DNA from: Microbacterium testaceum StLB037
Lineage (GTDB): Bacteria; Actinomycetota; Actinomycetes; Actinomycetales; Microbacteriaceae
Assembly: GCF_900104345.1 (NCBI RefSeq)
Contig: NZ_FNJN01000004.1
Coordinates: 372,802-436,801, forward strand
Length of the DNA stretch: 64,000 nt
Reading direction: 5' to 3'
Made by a program: the position numbers and the translations under genes. Of this stretch, positions 39,915 to 49,069 are shown piece after piece; positions within the stretch are counted from its first letter, which is position 1, and every line of letters begins with the position of its first letter. The notes beneath the pieces were generated by a model. It was not told where the DNA came from and made no database searches. It saw nothing but the letters and a program-made list of their open reading frames with translations.

Positions 39915-42900
39915 ATGCACGACCGCACCGCGCTCATCGAGATGCGTATCGAACGCTTCGTCCGCGAGCGTCTCGCCCCCGCCGTCTACCGCGACCGTCA
40001 GCCCCTCGAGATCTCGGCGTGGGAGGCCCCCGGCGAGCCGGTCACCTTCGACGAGGCTCGGGATGCCGAATACCGCCCCTTCGCGATCGGAACGCCGTGG
40101 GGCCGGGCGTGGGGGACGACCTGGTTCGCCGTGTCGGGAGAGACCCCCGCCGCGTGGCGCGACGACTCGGGGGTCCTTCCCGCGGGCACCGTCGCCGAAT
40201 TCGTCGTCGACCTCGGGTTCACGGCCGGGCAGAGCGGTTTCCAGTGCGAGGCGCTGATCTGGAACCGCGACGGGGCCCCGATCAAGGGCATCTCGCCGTT
40301 CAACAACGCCACCGCCGCCGCGGTCGACGCCGACGGCCGGATCGACGTCCTCGTCGAGGCCGCGTCGAACCCCGACGTGGGGAGCCTCTTCACCTTCGAG
40401 CCGACCCCGGTCGGCGACCCCGTGACGGCGGGCGACGCCCCCCTCTACGTCTTGCGCGAGATGTCGATCGGACTCCGCGACGTCGCGGTGTGGGAACTCC
40501 TGCAGGACTTCCGCCTGCTCCACGGTCTGCTGGCCGAGCTCGACGCGACCTCGGCGCGCCGCGCGGCCCTCCTCGAGGGGATGGATGCCGCGATCGACGC
40601 GGTCGATCCCCACGACGTCGCCGGGACCGCGCAGGCCGGTCGCGACGTGCTCGCTCCGCTGCTCGCCGCGCCCGCGGCATCCAGCGCCCATGTCCTTCAC
40701 GCGGTGGGCCACGCCCACATCGACTCGGCGTGGCTCTGGCCGGTGCGCGAGACCGCCCGCAAGGTGTCGCGCACCTTCAGCAACGTGCTCTCGCTGATGG
40801 ACGAAGACCCCGAGTTCGTCTTCGCCAGTTCGTCGGCGCAGCAGTTCGCCTGGATGAAGGAGCACTACCCGGCGCTGTGGGAGCGCCTCAAGGCGCGCGT
40901 CGCCGAGGGACGCTTCGTGCCGGTGGGCGGGATGTGGGTCGAGTCCGACACCAACATGGTCGGCGGCGAGGCGATGGCCCGCCAGTTCGTCGAGGGCAAG
41001 TCGTTCTTCCTCGAGGAGTTCGGCATCGACACCGAAGAGGTGTGGCTACCCGACTCGTTCGGTTACAGCGGCGCTCTGCCGCAGATCATGAAGGCGGCGG
41101 GAGCCCGCTGGTTCCTCACGCAGAAGATCTCGTGGAACGAGACGAACCGCATCCCGCACCACACCTTCCGGTGGGAGGGCATCGACGGCTCGCGCATCTT
41201 CACCCACTTCCCGCCCGTGGACAAGTACAACTCCGAGGTCACAGCGGCCGACCTCGCGCACGCCGAGCGCAATTTCGCCGACAAGGGCCGGGCGCGCACC
41301 TCGCTCCTTCCCTACGGCTTCGGCGACGGCGGCGGCGGCCCCACCCGCGAGATGACCGCGACGATCGCGCGCACGGGCTCGCTCGAGGGCGCCCCGATCG
41401 TGAAGCACTCGACCCCGCGGGAGTTCTTCGAGACGGCCGAGGCCGAGTACGCCGACCCGGCCGTGTGGGCGGGGGAGCTGTACCTCGAGTTCCACCGCGG
41501 CACCTACACCAGCCAGCTGCGCACCAAGCAGGGCAACCGCCGCAGTGAGCACCTGCTGCGCGAGGCGGAGCTGTGGTCGGCGACCGCCGCGGTGCGGGTG
41601 GGCGCGACGTACCCGGCCGAGGCGTTGCGGCGCCTCTGGCGCCTCGTGCTGCTGCAGCAGTTTCACGACATCCTGCCCGGCACCTCGATCGCCTGGGTCC
41701 ACCGCGATGCCGAGCGCAACTACGAAGCGATCGCGACCGAGCTCGAGCAGATCATCACCGACAGCCTGCGCGCGCTCGTCGGCACCGGCGACCACGCGGT
41801 CGTGGCCAACGCGGCCCCGCACCGCCGCGCCGGCGCTCCCGCCCTCGCGATCGCTTCCGCGGCACCCGCGGGGGACGTCGCCCCGCGGGCGGACGGCGAG
41901 GGCTTCGTCCTCGACAACGGCATCGTGCGCGCGGTCATCGACGGACGCGGTCTGCTCACCTCGCTGGTCGAGGTGGCCAGCGGCCGCGAGGTCGTGCCGG
42001 CGGATCGCGCGGCGGGGCTGTTCGAGGTGTTCCGCGATACGCCCACCCAGTGGGACGCATGGGACATCGACGAGACCTACCGGCGCCACGTCACCCCCCT
42101 CGACTCCGCCGACGCCGTGCGCCTGGACGGCCACGCTGTCGTCATCGAGCGCAGCACGGGCGCGTCCACGATCGTCACGCGCATCGCCCTGGCGAACGGC
42201 TCCCGCACCGTGCGTCTGTCGCTCGACGTCGACTGGCATGAGCAGCAGAAGCTGCTCAAGCTCGGTGTCCCCGTCGACGTCCACACCGATCGCGCGGCTT
42301 CGGAGATCCAGTTCGGGCACATCGTCCGCCCCACCCACACGAACACCTCGTGGGATGCGGCACGCTTCGAGACGGCCGCGCACCGCTGGGTGCGGGTCGC
42401 CGAGCCGGGCTTCGGCGTTGCCGTCACCAACGACTCCACCTACGGCCACGACATCACACGCCACGAGCGCGCCGCCGGTGGGACCTCGTCGCTCGTGCGC
42501 CTCTCGATCATCCGCGCGGCGACCTTCCCCGACCCCGGTCAGGACCAGGGCGCTCATCACCTCGAGGTGGGCATCGTCGTGGGGGCCGACGTGATCGACG
42601 CCGTCACGGAGGGGTACCGCACGAACCTGCCCGAGCGGACGATTCCGGATGCCGCCGAGACGGCGGTCGCCCCGCTCGTCGCGATCGACCGGCCCGGTGT
42701 CGTCGTCGAGGCGGTCAAGCTCGCTCAGGACGGCTCGGGGGATGTGCTCGTGCGCCTCTACGAGGCTCTGGGGGAGCGCACGCGCGCGCACCTCGAGGCC
42801 GGGTTCGCTCTCGCCGGTGTCGTCGAGACGGACCTGCTCGAGCGCGAGGTCGAGGCAACGGCGGTGGCGAGGACGACGGACGGAGTGGTCGAGCTCGACC

Positions 42901-42941
42901 TGCGTCCGTTCCAGCTGGTGACGCTGCGTCTGAAGCGCTGA
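39915..42941 (+). CDS. GH38 alpha-mannosidase
   Basis: A 1008-residue cytoplasmic glycoside hydrolase that releases mannose from alpha-mannosides. The catalytic domain begins near residue 255 with AVGHAHIDSAWLWPVRET (metal-binding His and Asp). The nucleophile is D380 in WLPDSFGYSGALPQIM. FHDILPGTSIAWVHRDA is the other family signature with a metal His. The C-terminal beta domains start at about 650 (EGFVLDNGIVRAVID). There is no signal peptide, so the mannoside is probably taken in by the preceding ABC importer. GGAACC precedes ATG 39915. Confidence 0.95.
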   Translation: MHDRTALIEMRIERFVRERLAPAVYRDRQPLEISAWEAPGEPVTFDEARDAEYRPFAIGTPWGRAWGTTWFAVSGETPAAWRDDSGVLPAGTVAEFVVDLGFTAGQSGFQCEALIWNRDGAPIKGISPFNNATAAAVDADGRIDVLVEAASNPDVGSLFTFEPTPVGDPVTAGDAPLYVLREMSIGLRDVAVWELLQDFRLLHGLLAELDATSARRAALLEGMDAAIDAVDPHDVAGTAQAGRDVLAPLLAAPAASSAHVLHAVGHAHIDSAWLWPVRETARKVSRTFSNVLSLMDEDPEFVFASSSAQQFAWMKEHYPALWERLKARVAEGRFVPVGGMWVESDTNMVGGEAMARQFVEGKSFFLEEFGIDTEEVWLPDSFGYSGALPQIMKAAGARWFLTQKISWNETNRIPHHTFRWEGIDGSRIFTHFPPVDKYNSEVTAADLAHAERNFADKGRARTSLLPYGFGDGGGGPTREMTATIARTGSLEGAPIVKHSTPREFFETAEAEYADPAVWAGELYLEFHRGTYTSQLRTKQGNRRSEHLLREAELWSATAAVRVGATYPAEALRRLWRLVLLQQFHDILPGTSIAWVHRDAERNYEAIATELEQIITDSLRALVGTGDHAVVANAAPHRRAGAPALAIASAAPAGDVAPRADGEGFVLDNGIVRAVIDGRGLLTSLVEVASGREVVPADRAAGLFEVFRDTPTQWDAWDIDETYRRHVTPLDSADAVRLDGHAVVIERSTGASTIVTRIALANGSRTVRLSLDVDWHEQQKLLKLGVPVDVHTDRAASEIQFGHIVRPTHTNTSWDAARFETAAHRWVRVAEPGFGVAVTNDSTYGHDITRHERAAGGTSSLVRLSIIRAATFPDPGQDQGAHHLEVGIVVGADVIDAVTEGYRTNLPERTIPDAAETAVAPLVAIDRPGVVVEAVKLAQDGSGDVLVRLYEALGERTRAHLEAGFALAGVVETDLLEREVEATAVARTTDGVVELDLRPFQLVTLRLKR

Positions 42942-42957
42942 CGCGGCGGATGAGGGG

Positions 42958-42983
42958 CGGCCGGGGCGCTGATGCCCCGGCCG
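42958..42983 (+). terminator. terminator of mannosidase operon
   Basis: Perfect 10-bp stem CGGCCGGGGC / GCCCCGGCCG, loop GCTGAT, then TTCCGTC. Confidence 0.8.
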
Positions 42984-43031
42984 TTCCGTCGTCCTCGGAG
43001 GCGGCGACCACGAGCGCCCGTTCGCGTCGGG

Positions 43032-43037
43032 TAGGCT
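43032..43037 (+). promoter_or_regulatory. -10 of SRP RNA gene
   Basis: TAGGCT, seven bases before the first base of the RNA. Confidence 0.6.
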
Positions 43038-43043
43038 GTACTC

Positions 43044-43133
43044 GGCTCTCCGCGTGGCGGTATCCCGGCCAACTCCCCCAGGACGGAAACGTAGCAAGGG
43101 TAACCAGGCTCTACCGGGTGCGCGGAGGGTCTT
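43044..43133 (+). ncRNA. ffs: signal recognition particle RNA, small bacterial type (4.5S)
   Basis: A hairpin-like RNA of about 90 nt. The 5' GGCTCTCCGCG pairs with the 3' CGCGGAGGGTC. The tip contains the conserved SRP domain IV core CCCAGGACGGAAACGTAGCAAGG with its GGAA tetraloop and asymmetric loop residues. A short T-rich tail (CTTTTCTTTG) follows as terminator. It binds Ffh for co-translational export. Ends are estimated to within a few bases. Confidence 0.93.
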
Positions 43134-43182
43134 TTCTTTGCCCGGAAACCGGAGCCCGGAGCCCGATTTCGGATGCCGTGCC

Positions 43183-43851
43183 TCAGCGCCGGGCGAAGGG
43201 CCCGTCGAGCACCGCCCACTGCAGCAGCATGATGGTCTTGGCATCCTGGATCGATCCGTCGCGGATCTTCGCCAGCGCGACGTCGATGTCGTACTCGACG
43301 ATCTCGATCTCTTCGTCCTCCTCGGCAAGGCCCCCGCGGTCGCCCTCGCGCTCGGCGCCGTCGTAGGCCGCGGCGAAGAAGTGCAGCCGCTCGGTGACCG
43401 ATCCCGGACTCATGTAGACGTCGAACACGTGCTGCACCTCGTCGACCCGCACCCGCGTCTCCTCGTCGGCCTCGCGGCGGATCGCGGTCATCGGATCGTC
43501 GTCGTCGAGCAGGCCCGCGGCGGTCTCGATGAGCATGCCGTCGGGGTGGTCGTTGACATAGGCGGGGTAGCGGAACTGCCGGGTGAGCAGAACGGTGCGC
43601 CGGTCGGGGTCGTAGAGCAGGATCGTCGCCCCGTTGCCCCGGTCGTAGGTCTCGCGCGTGAGGGTCGTCCACTCGCCGTCGTCTCCGCGGTAGCGGAACG
43701 TCGTCGCCCGCAGCACGTGCCAGCCGGCCGCGAGGAGGTCGACGTCGGTGACCTCCACCCGCGGGTTGCGGTCGAGGGCGAGACCCGTGAGGTGCAGCCC
43801 GCTGCGACCGCGGTGATCGGGGACGGTGGTGCCGGGGCGAGCGCTATCCAT
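43183..43851 (-). CDS. nudK: Nudix hydrolase, GDP-mannose pyrophosphatase (NudK) type
   Basis: A 222-residue Nudix hydrolase. The strings RETYDRGNGATILLYDPDRRTVLLTRQFRYPAYVN and DVYMSPGSVTERLHFF closely follow E. coli NudK, which hydrolyses GDP-mannose to GMP and mannose 1-phosphate. The Nudix box is GLLDDDDPMTAIRREADEETRVRV: the first Glu is Asp and the final Gly is Arg compared with the consensus. ATG 43851 is preferred over a TTG at 43884. It is divergent from a DeoR repressor, and the alpha-mannosidase gene lies 240 bp further left, so it may serve the same mannose metabolism. Confidence 0.88.
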   Translation of the reverse strand: MDSARPGTTVPDHRGRSGLHLTGLALDRNPRVEVTDVDLLAAGWHVLRATTFRYRGDDGEWTTLTRETYDRGNGATILLYDPDRRTVLLTRQFRYPAYVNDHPDGMLIETAAGLLDDDDPMTAIRREADEETRVRVDEVQHVFDVYMSPGSVTERLHFFAAAYDGAEREGDRGGLAEEDEEIEIVEYDIDVALAKIRDGSIQDAKTIMLLQWAVLDGPFARR

Positions 43852-43865
43852 GATCCGGAACGATA

Positions 43866-43890
43866 GTGCAGAAACGTGCAACAATGTGAA
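43866..43890. promoter_or_regulatory. 10-bp-spaced direct repeats between nudK and deoR-type gene
   Basis: GTGCA, GTGCA and GTGAA start at 43866, 43876 and 43886, exactly one helical turn apart, immediately before ATG 43893. A -10-like GATAGT lies at 43862-43867. This is a candidate autoregulatory site. Confidence 0.5.
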
Positions 43891-43892
43891 CC

Positions 43893-44654
43893 ATGCTCGC
43901 CGCCGCCCGCAAAGACGCCCTTCTCGACCGGCTCCGGCGCGACGGGCGTCTCGTCGTGAAGGACATCGCCGTCGAGTGGGGACTCTCCGAAGACAGCATC
44001 CGCCGAGATCTTCGAGAATTGGATGCCGCGGGCCTCGCGGTCCGCGTCTACGGCGGGGCTCTCCCGGTGTCGCCGGCCGTCGCCGACTACTCCGCCCGTC
44101 GCGAGGTCGCTCGGGGGAGTAAAGAGCGCGTGGCCGCCGCCGCGGTCGCCCTCATCGAGCCCGACTCCACCGTCCTGCTCGACGGGGGCACGACGACCCT
44201 GGCGATGGTCGACCTGCTGCCACGCTCTTTCGGCGGCGCGATCATCACGCACTCGCCGACGATCGCCGCCGCGCTCCTCGATCACGACGCCGAGGTCATC
44301 GTGCTCGGTGGGCGCCTCTTCAAGCATTCGGCGGTCGCCTGCGGAGCCGCGGCGATGGAAGCAGCGCAGAGCGTCAGCGCCGACCTCTTCTTCCTGGGTG
44401 TGACGGGGGTTCACCCCGAAACGGGACTGACGACGGGGGATGCCGAGGAGGCGGCCATGAAGCGCGCGCTCGCGGCCCGCGCGGCCGAGACGTTCGTCCT
44501 CGCGAGTGAGGAGAAGCTCGGGACGGCGTCGCGCTTCGGCATCCTCCCGCTCGACGGGGTTTCCGGGATCATCGCCGACCTCGACCCCGACGCGGCGCTC
44601 GCCGGGGACCTCCGCTCGGCCGGTGCGCGCATCCTGTCCGCGCACCGCTCCTGA
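43893..44654 (+). CDS. DeoR-family transcriptional regulator
   Basis: A 253-residue repressor. The N-terminal HTH has LVVKDIAVEWGLSEDSIRRDLRELDAAGLAVRVYGGAL. The C-terminal DeoR sugar-phosphate-binding domain starts at about residue 75 and contains LLDGGTTTLAMVDLL and FLGVTGVHPETGLTTGDAEEAAMKRA. These regulators usually sense sugar phosphates. The gene is divergent from nudK and upstream of pta. The three spaced repeats at its start suggest self-control and possibly control of nudK. Confidence 0.92.
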   Translation: MLAAARKDALLDRLRRDGRLVVKDIAVEWGLSEDSIRRDLRELDAAGLAVRVYGGALPVSPAVADYSARREVARGSKERVAAAAVALIEPDSTVLLDGGTTTLAMVDLLPRSFGGAIITHSPTIAAALLDHDAEVIVLGGRLFKHSAVACGAAAMEAAQSVSADLFFLGVTGVHPETGLTTGDAEEAAMKRALAARAAETFVLASEEKLGTASRFGILPLDGVSGIIADLDPDAALAGDLRSAGARILSAHRS

Positions 44655-44700
44655 TCACTCGACGCCGAAGCAACCCCGCGGCGGTGTCGGAGGCCCGCAA

Positions 44701-44706
44701 TAGGCT
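44701..44706 (+). promoter_or_regulatory. -10 of leaderless pta-ackA promoter
   Basis: TAGGCT, six bases, then GTG 44713. No ribosome binding site is present. Confidence 0.6.
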
Positions 44707-44712
44707 GGCTCC

Positions 44713-46853
44713 GTGACGCAGAGCATCTACATCACGTCGGCCGAAGGTCATTCGGGCAAGTCCTCCGTGGCTCTGGGCGTGCTCGACGCCCTGAGCCGCG
44801 TGACCCCGCGCGCGGGGGTGTTCCGGCCCATCGCGCGCTCCACCGCCGAGCGCGACTACGTGCTCGAGATGCTGCTCGATCACGACAGCGTCGACCTCGC
44901 CTACGACGACTGCGTGGGCGTGACCTACGACGACGTGCGCGACGACGCCGATGCCGCGCTGGCCCGCATCGTCGAGCGCTACAAGGCCGTCGAGGCCCAG
45001 TGCGACGCGGTCGTCATCATCGGTAGCGACTACACCGACGTCGGCAGCCCCGCAGAGCTCGCCTACAATGCCCGCATCGCGGCGAACCTCGGCGCCCCCG
45101 TGCTGCTCGTGCTCGGCGGTCGCGCGCAGCAGGGTCACAGCGAGACGCTGGGCATGTCGGTCGCGCGCACCCCGAACGAGGTCGGGCAGATCGCCTCGCT
45201 CGCCGTCTCCGAGCTGCAGCACGAGCGGGCCGCGCTCTTCGCCGTGATCGCCAACCGCGCCGATCCCGACCACCTCGACGAGATCACGGCATCCGTGCGT
45301 CAGGTCGTCGACGCGGTTCCGGTCGGGGCTCCGGCCGAGCGTCGCAGCGTGCCCGTCTGGGCCCTCCCCGAAGACCGCTTCCTCATCGCCCCTTCGGTGC
45401 GCGGCGTGCTGCGCTCGGTCGAGGGCGAGCTCATCAAGGGCGACCCGGCTCTGTTGACCCGCGAGGTCCTCGACGTCGTCGTCGCCGGCATGTCGATGGT
45501 CAACGTGCTGCCGCGACTCAAGGAGTCGGCGGTCGTCGTCATCCCGGCCGACCGCAGCGAGGTGCTCATCGCCGCCCTGCTGGCCAACGCCTCGGGCACG
45601 TTCCCCTCGCTCGCGGGCATCGTGCTGAACGGCGGGTTCGAGCTGCCCGACGCGATCGTGCGCCTGATCGACGGCCTCGGCTCGCCCCTGCCGATCATCG
45701 CGACCGACCTCGGCACCTACGACACCGCGGTGCGCATCATGAACACGCGCGGTCGCCTCGCCGCCGACTCGCAGCACCGGTACGACACCGCGCTCGCGCT
45801 CTTCGAGCGCCACGTCGACACCGAGCTGCTCACGCGCGAGTTGGGCGTCGCCCGCCCGAGCGTGGTCACCCCGCTCATGTTCGAGTACGGCCTCGTCGAC
45901 CGCGCCCGCAGCGACAAGCGCCGCATCGTGCTGCCCGAGGGCAACGACGACCGCGTCCTGCGCGCCGCCGCCACCGTGCTTTCGCGCGGCATCGCCGACC
46001 TCACGATCCTCGGCGAACCGATCGAGGTGCGCGGGCGCGCGATCGAGCTCGGCATCGACATCCGCGACGCCGAGGTGCTCAGCCCCTTCGACGCCGTGCA
46101 CGTCGACAAGTTCGCAACCGAGTACACGCGGCTCCGCGCCCATAAGGGCGTCACCTATGCCCAGGCCGCCGACACCGTGACCGACGTGTCGTACTTCGGC
46201 ACGCTGATGGTGCACCTGGGCCTGGCCGACGGCATGGTCTCCGGAGCCGCCCACACCACGGCGCACACGATCCGCCCGGCGTTCGAGATCATCAAGACCG
46301 CCCCCGGCGTCTCGGTCGTCTCGAGCGTGTTCCTCATGGCCCTCGCCGATCGCGTGCTCGTGTACGGCGACTGCGCCGTCATCCCCGACCCCACGAGCGA
46401 GCAGCTTGCCGACATCGCGGTGTCTTCTGCCGCGACCGCCGAGCAGTTCGGCATCGCGCCGCGCGTGGCCATGCTGTCGTACTCGACGGGGGAGTCGGGC
46501 ACGGGAGCAGACGTCGAGAAGGTCCGCACCGCGACCGCCCTGGTGCGCGAGCGCGCGCCCGAGCTGCTCGTCGAGGGGCCGATCCAGTACGACGCCGCGG
46601 CAGACGCCGCCGTCGCGCGGGCCAAGATGCCCGACTCCGAGGTCGCCGGTCGGGCGACGGTGTTCGTCTTCCCCGACCTCAACACGGGCAACAACACCTA
46701 CAAGGCCGTGCAGCGCTCGGCCGGCGCGGTGGCCATCGGCCCCGTGCTGCAGGGCCTGAACAAACCCATCAACGACCTCTCGCGCGGCGCCCTCGTCGAC
46801 GACATCGTCAACACCATCGCCATCACCGCGATCCAGGCCCAGGGGGGCACCCA

Positions 46854-46857
<4 letters not shown>
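44713..46857 (+). CDS. pta: phosphate acetyltransferase
   Basis: A 714-residue enzyme that interconverts acetyl-CoA and acetyl phosphate. The N-terminal domain is dethiobiotin-synthetase-like (YITSAEGHSGKSSVALGVLDAL, with a P-loop). The middle is a DRTGG domain, and the C-terminal PTA domain runs from about residue 400 (RIVLPEGNDDRVLRAA) through VSGAAHTTAHTIRPAFEIIKT and VFPDLNTGNNTYKAVQR. This is the long, E. coli-like form. GTG 44713 lies six bases after TAGGCT, a leaderless start. The stop overlaps ackA (GTGA). Confidence 0.96.
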
Positions 46858-48086
<1,229 letters not shown>

Positions 48087-48153
48087 CCCCCATCGACCCT
48101 CTACCGGGTTGAATGAACCGACGCCACGACCCGCCCCGGTGGGGCCCGCCCGC

Positions 48154-48159
48154 TACCCT
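48154..48159 (+). promoter_or_regulatory. -10 of HAD/GH65 operon
   Basis: TACCCT, leader of about 50 nt before GTG 48213. Confidence 0.4.
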
Positions 48160-48212
48160 GAGAGCGCCGCGGCCCCGCCGCCCACGCACCGCATCCCGAC
48201 CTGGAGCCCGCC

Positions 48213-48947
48213 GTGACCGACAGCCCCGACCTGCCTGACCTCACCGCATTCGAGGGTGTGCTCTTCGATCTCGACGGCGTGCTCACACCCACGGCCGAGG
48301 TGCACATGAGGGCCTGGAAGACCATGTTCGACGAGCTCTTCGCGGCGTGGAAGATCGAGCCGGCCTACACCGATCGCGACTACTTCGAGTACGTCGACGG
48401 CAAGAAGCGGTACGACGGGGTCGCGAGTCTGTTGCGCAGCCGCGACGTCGAGGTGCCGTGGGGCGACCCCTCCGACGATCCGTCCGAAGACACCGTGTGC
48501 GGGGTCGGCAACCGAAAGAATGTCGTCTTCTCCGAGATCCTCCGTCGCGAGGGGATTGCCCCCTACCCGGGGTCGGTCGCGCTCCTCGACGTGCTCCAGG
48601 CGGCGGGGACCCCCATCGCAGTGGTCTCGAGCTCGAAGAACGCCGTCGAGGTCCTCGAAGCCGCGGGCATCCGCGATCGCTTCCCCGTCGTGATGGACGG
48701 TGTCATCGCCGAGCGCGATCACCTCTCGTCGAAGCCCGCCCCCGATGTCTTCGCCGAAGCGGCTCGGCTGCTCGGCGTCGACCCCGCGCGGTCCGTAGCC
48801 GTCGAAGACGCGCTGAGCGGCGTGCAATCCGCCGTCGCCGCCGGCTACAGCGTCGTCGTGGGGGTCGACCGGGGCGTCGGAGCCGACGACCTCCGCTCCG
48901 CCGGGGCCACCGTGGTCGTCGACGACCTCGCCGCGTTCGTAGACTGA
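48213..48947 (+). CDS. beta-phosphoglucomutase-like HAD phosphatase/mutase
   Basis: A 244-residue HAD-superfamily protein. Motif I is LFDLDGVLTP with the nucleophile Asp and acid/base Asp. The cap domain follows. Motif II is VVSSSKNAVEVLEAAGI, and motif IV is KPAPDVFAEAARLLGVDPARSVAVEDALSGVQSAVAAGYSVV. It fits the beta-PGM type, which converts beta-glucose 1-phosphate to glucose 6-phosphate. It lies 122 bp upstream of a GH65 phosphorylase, the enzyme that makes beta-glucose 1-phosphate, so the two form a disaccharide-use pair. Confidence 0.9.
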   Translation: MTDSPDLPDLTAFEGVLFDLDGVLTPTAEVHMRAWKTMFDELFAAWKIEPAYTDRDYFEYVDGKKRYDGVASLLRSRDVEVPWGDPSDDPSEDTVCGVGNRKNVVFSEILRREGIAPYPGSVALLDVLQAAGTPIAVVSSSKNAVEVLEAAGIRDRFPVVMDGVIAERDHLSSKPAPDVFAEAARLLGVDPARSVAVEDALSGVQSAVAAGYSVVVGVDRGVGADDLRSAGATVVVDDLAAFVD

Positions 48948-49069
48948 GCCGTCACCACCCGCGACACCCCCGCGCCGTCCCGCACGGCGACACCGCGCAC
49001 CACCCGCGCGAGCGGCCCCCCGCCGTCTCGCGTCGACGTTCGACCCTGCCACCGGAAGGCACGCCCCCG

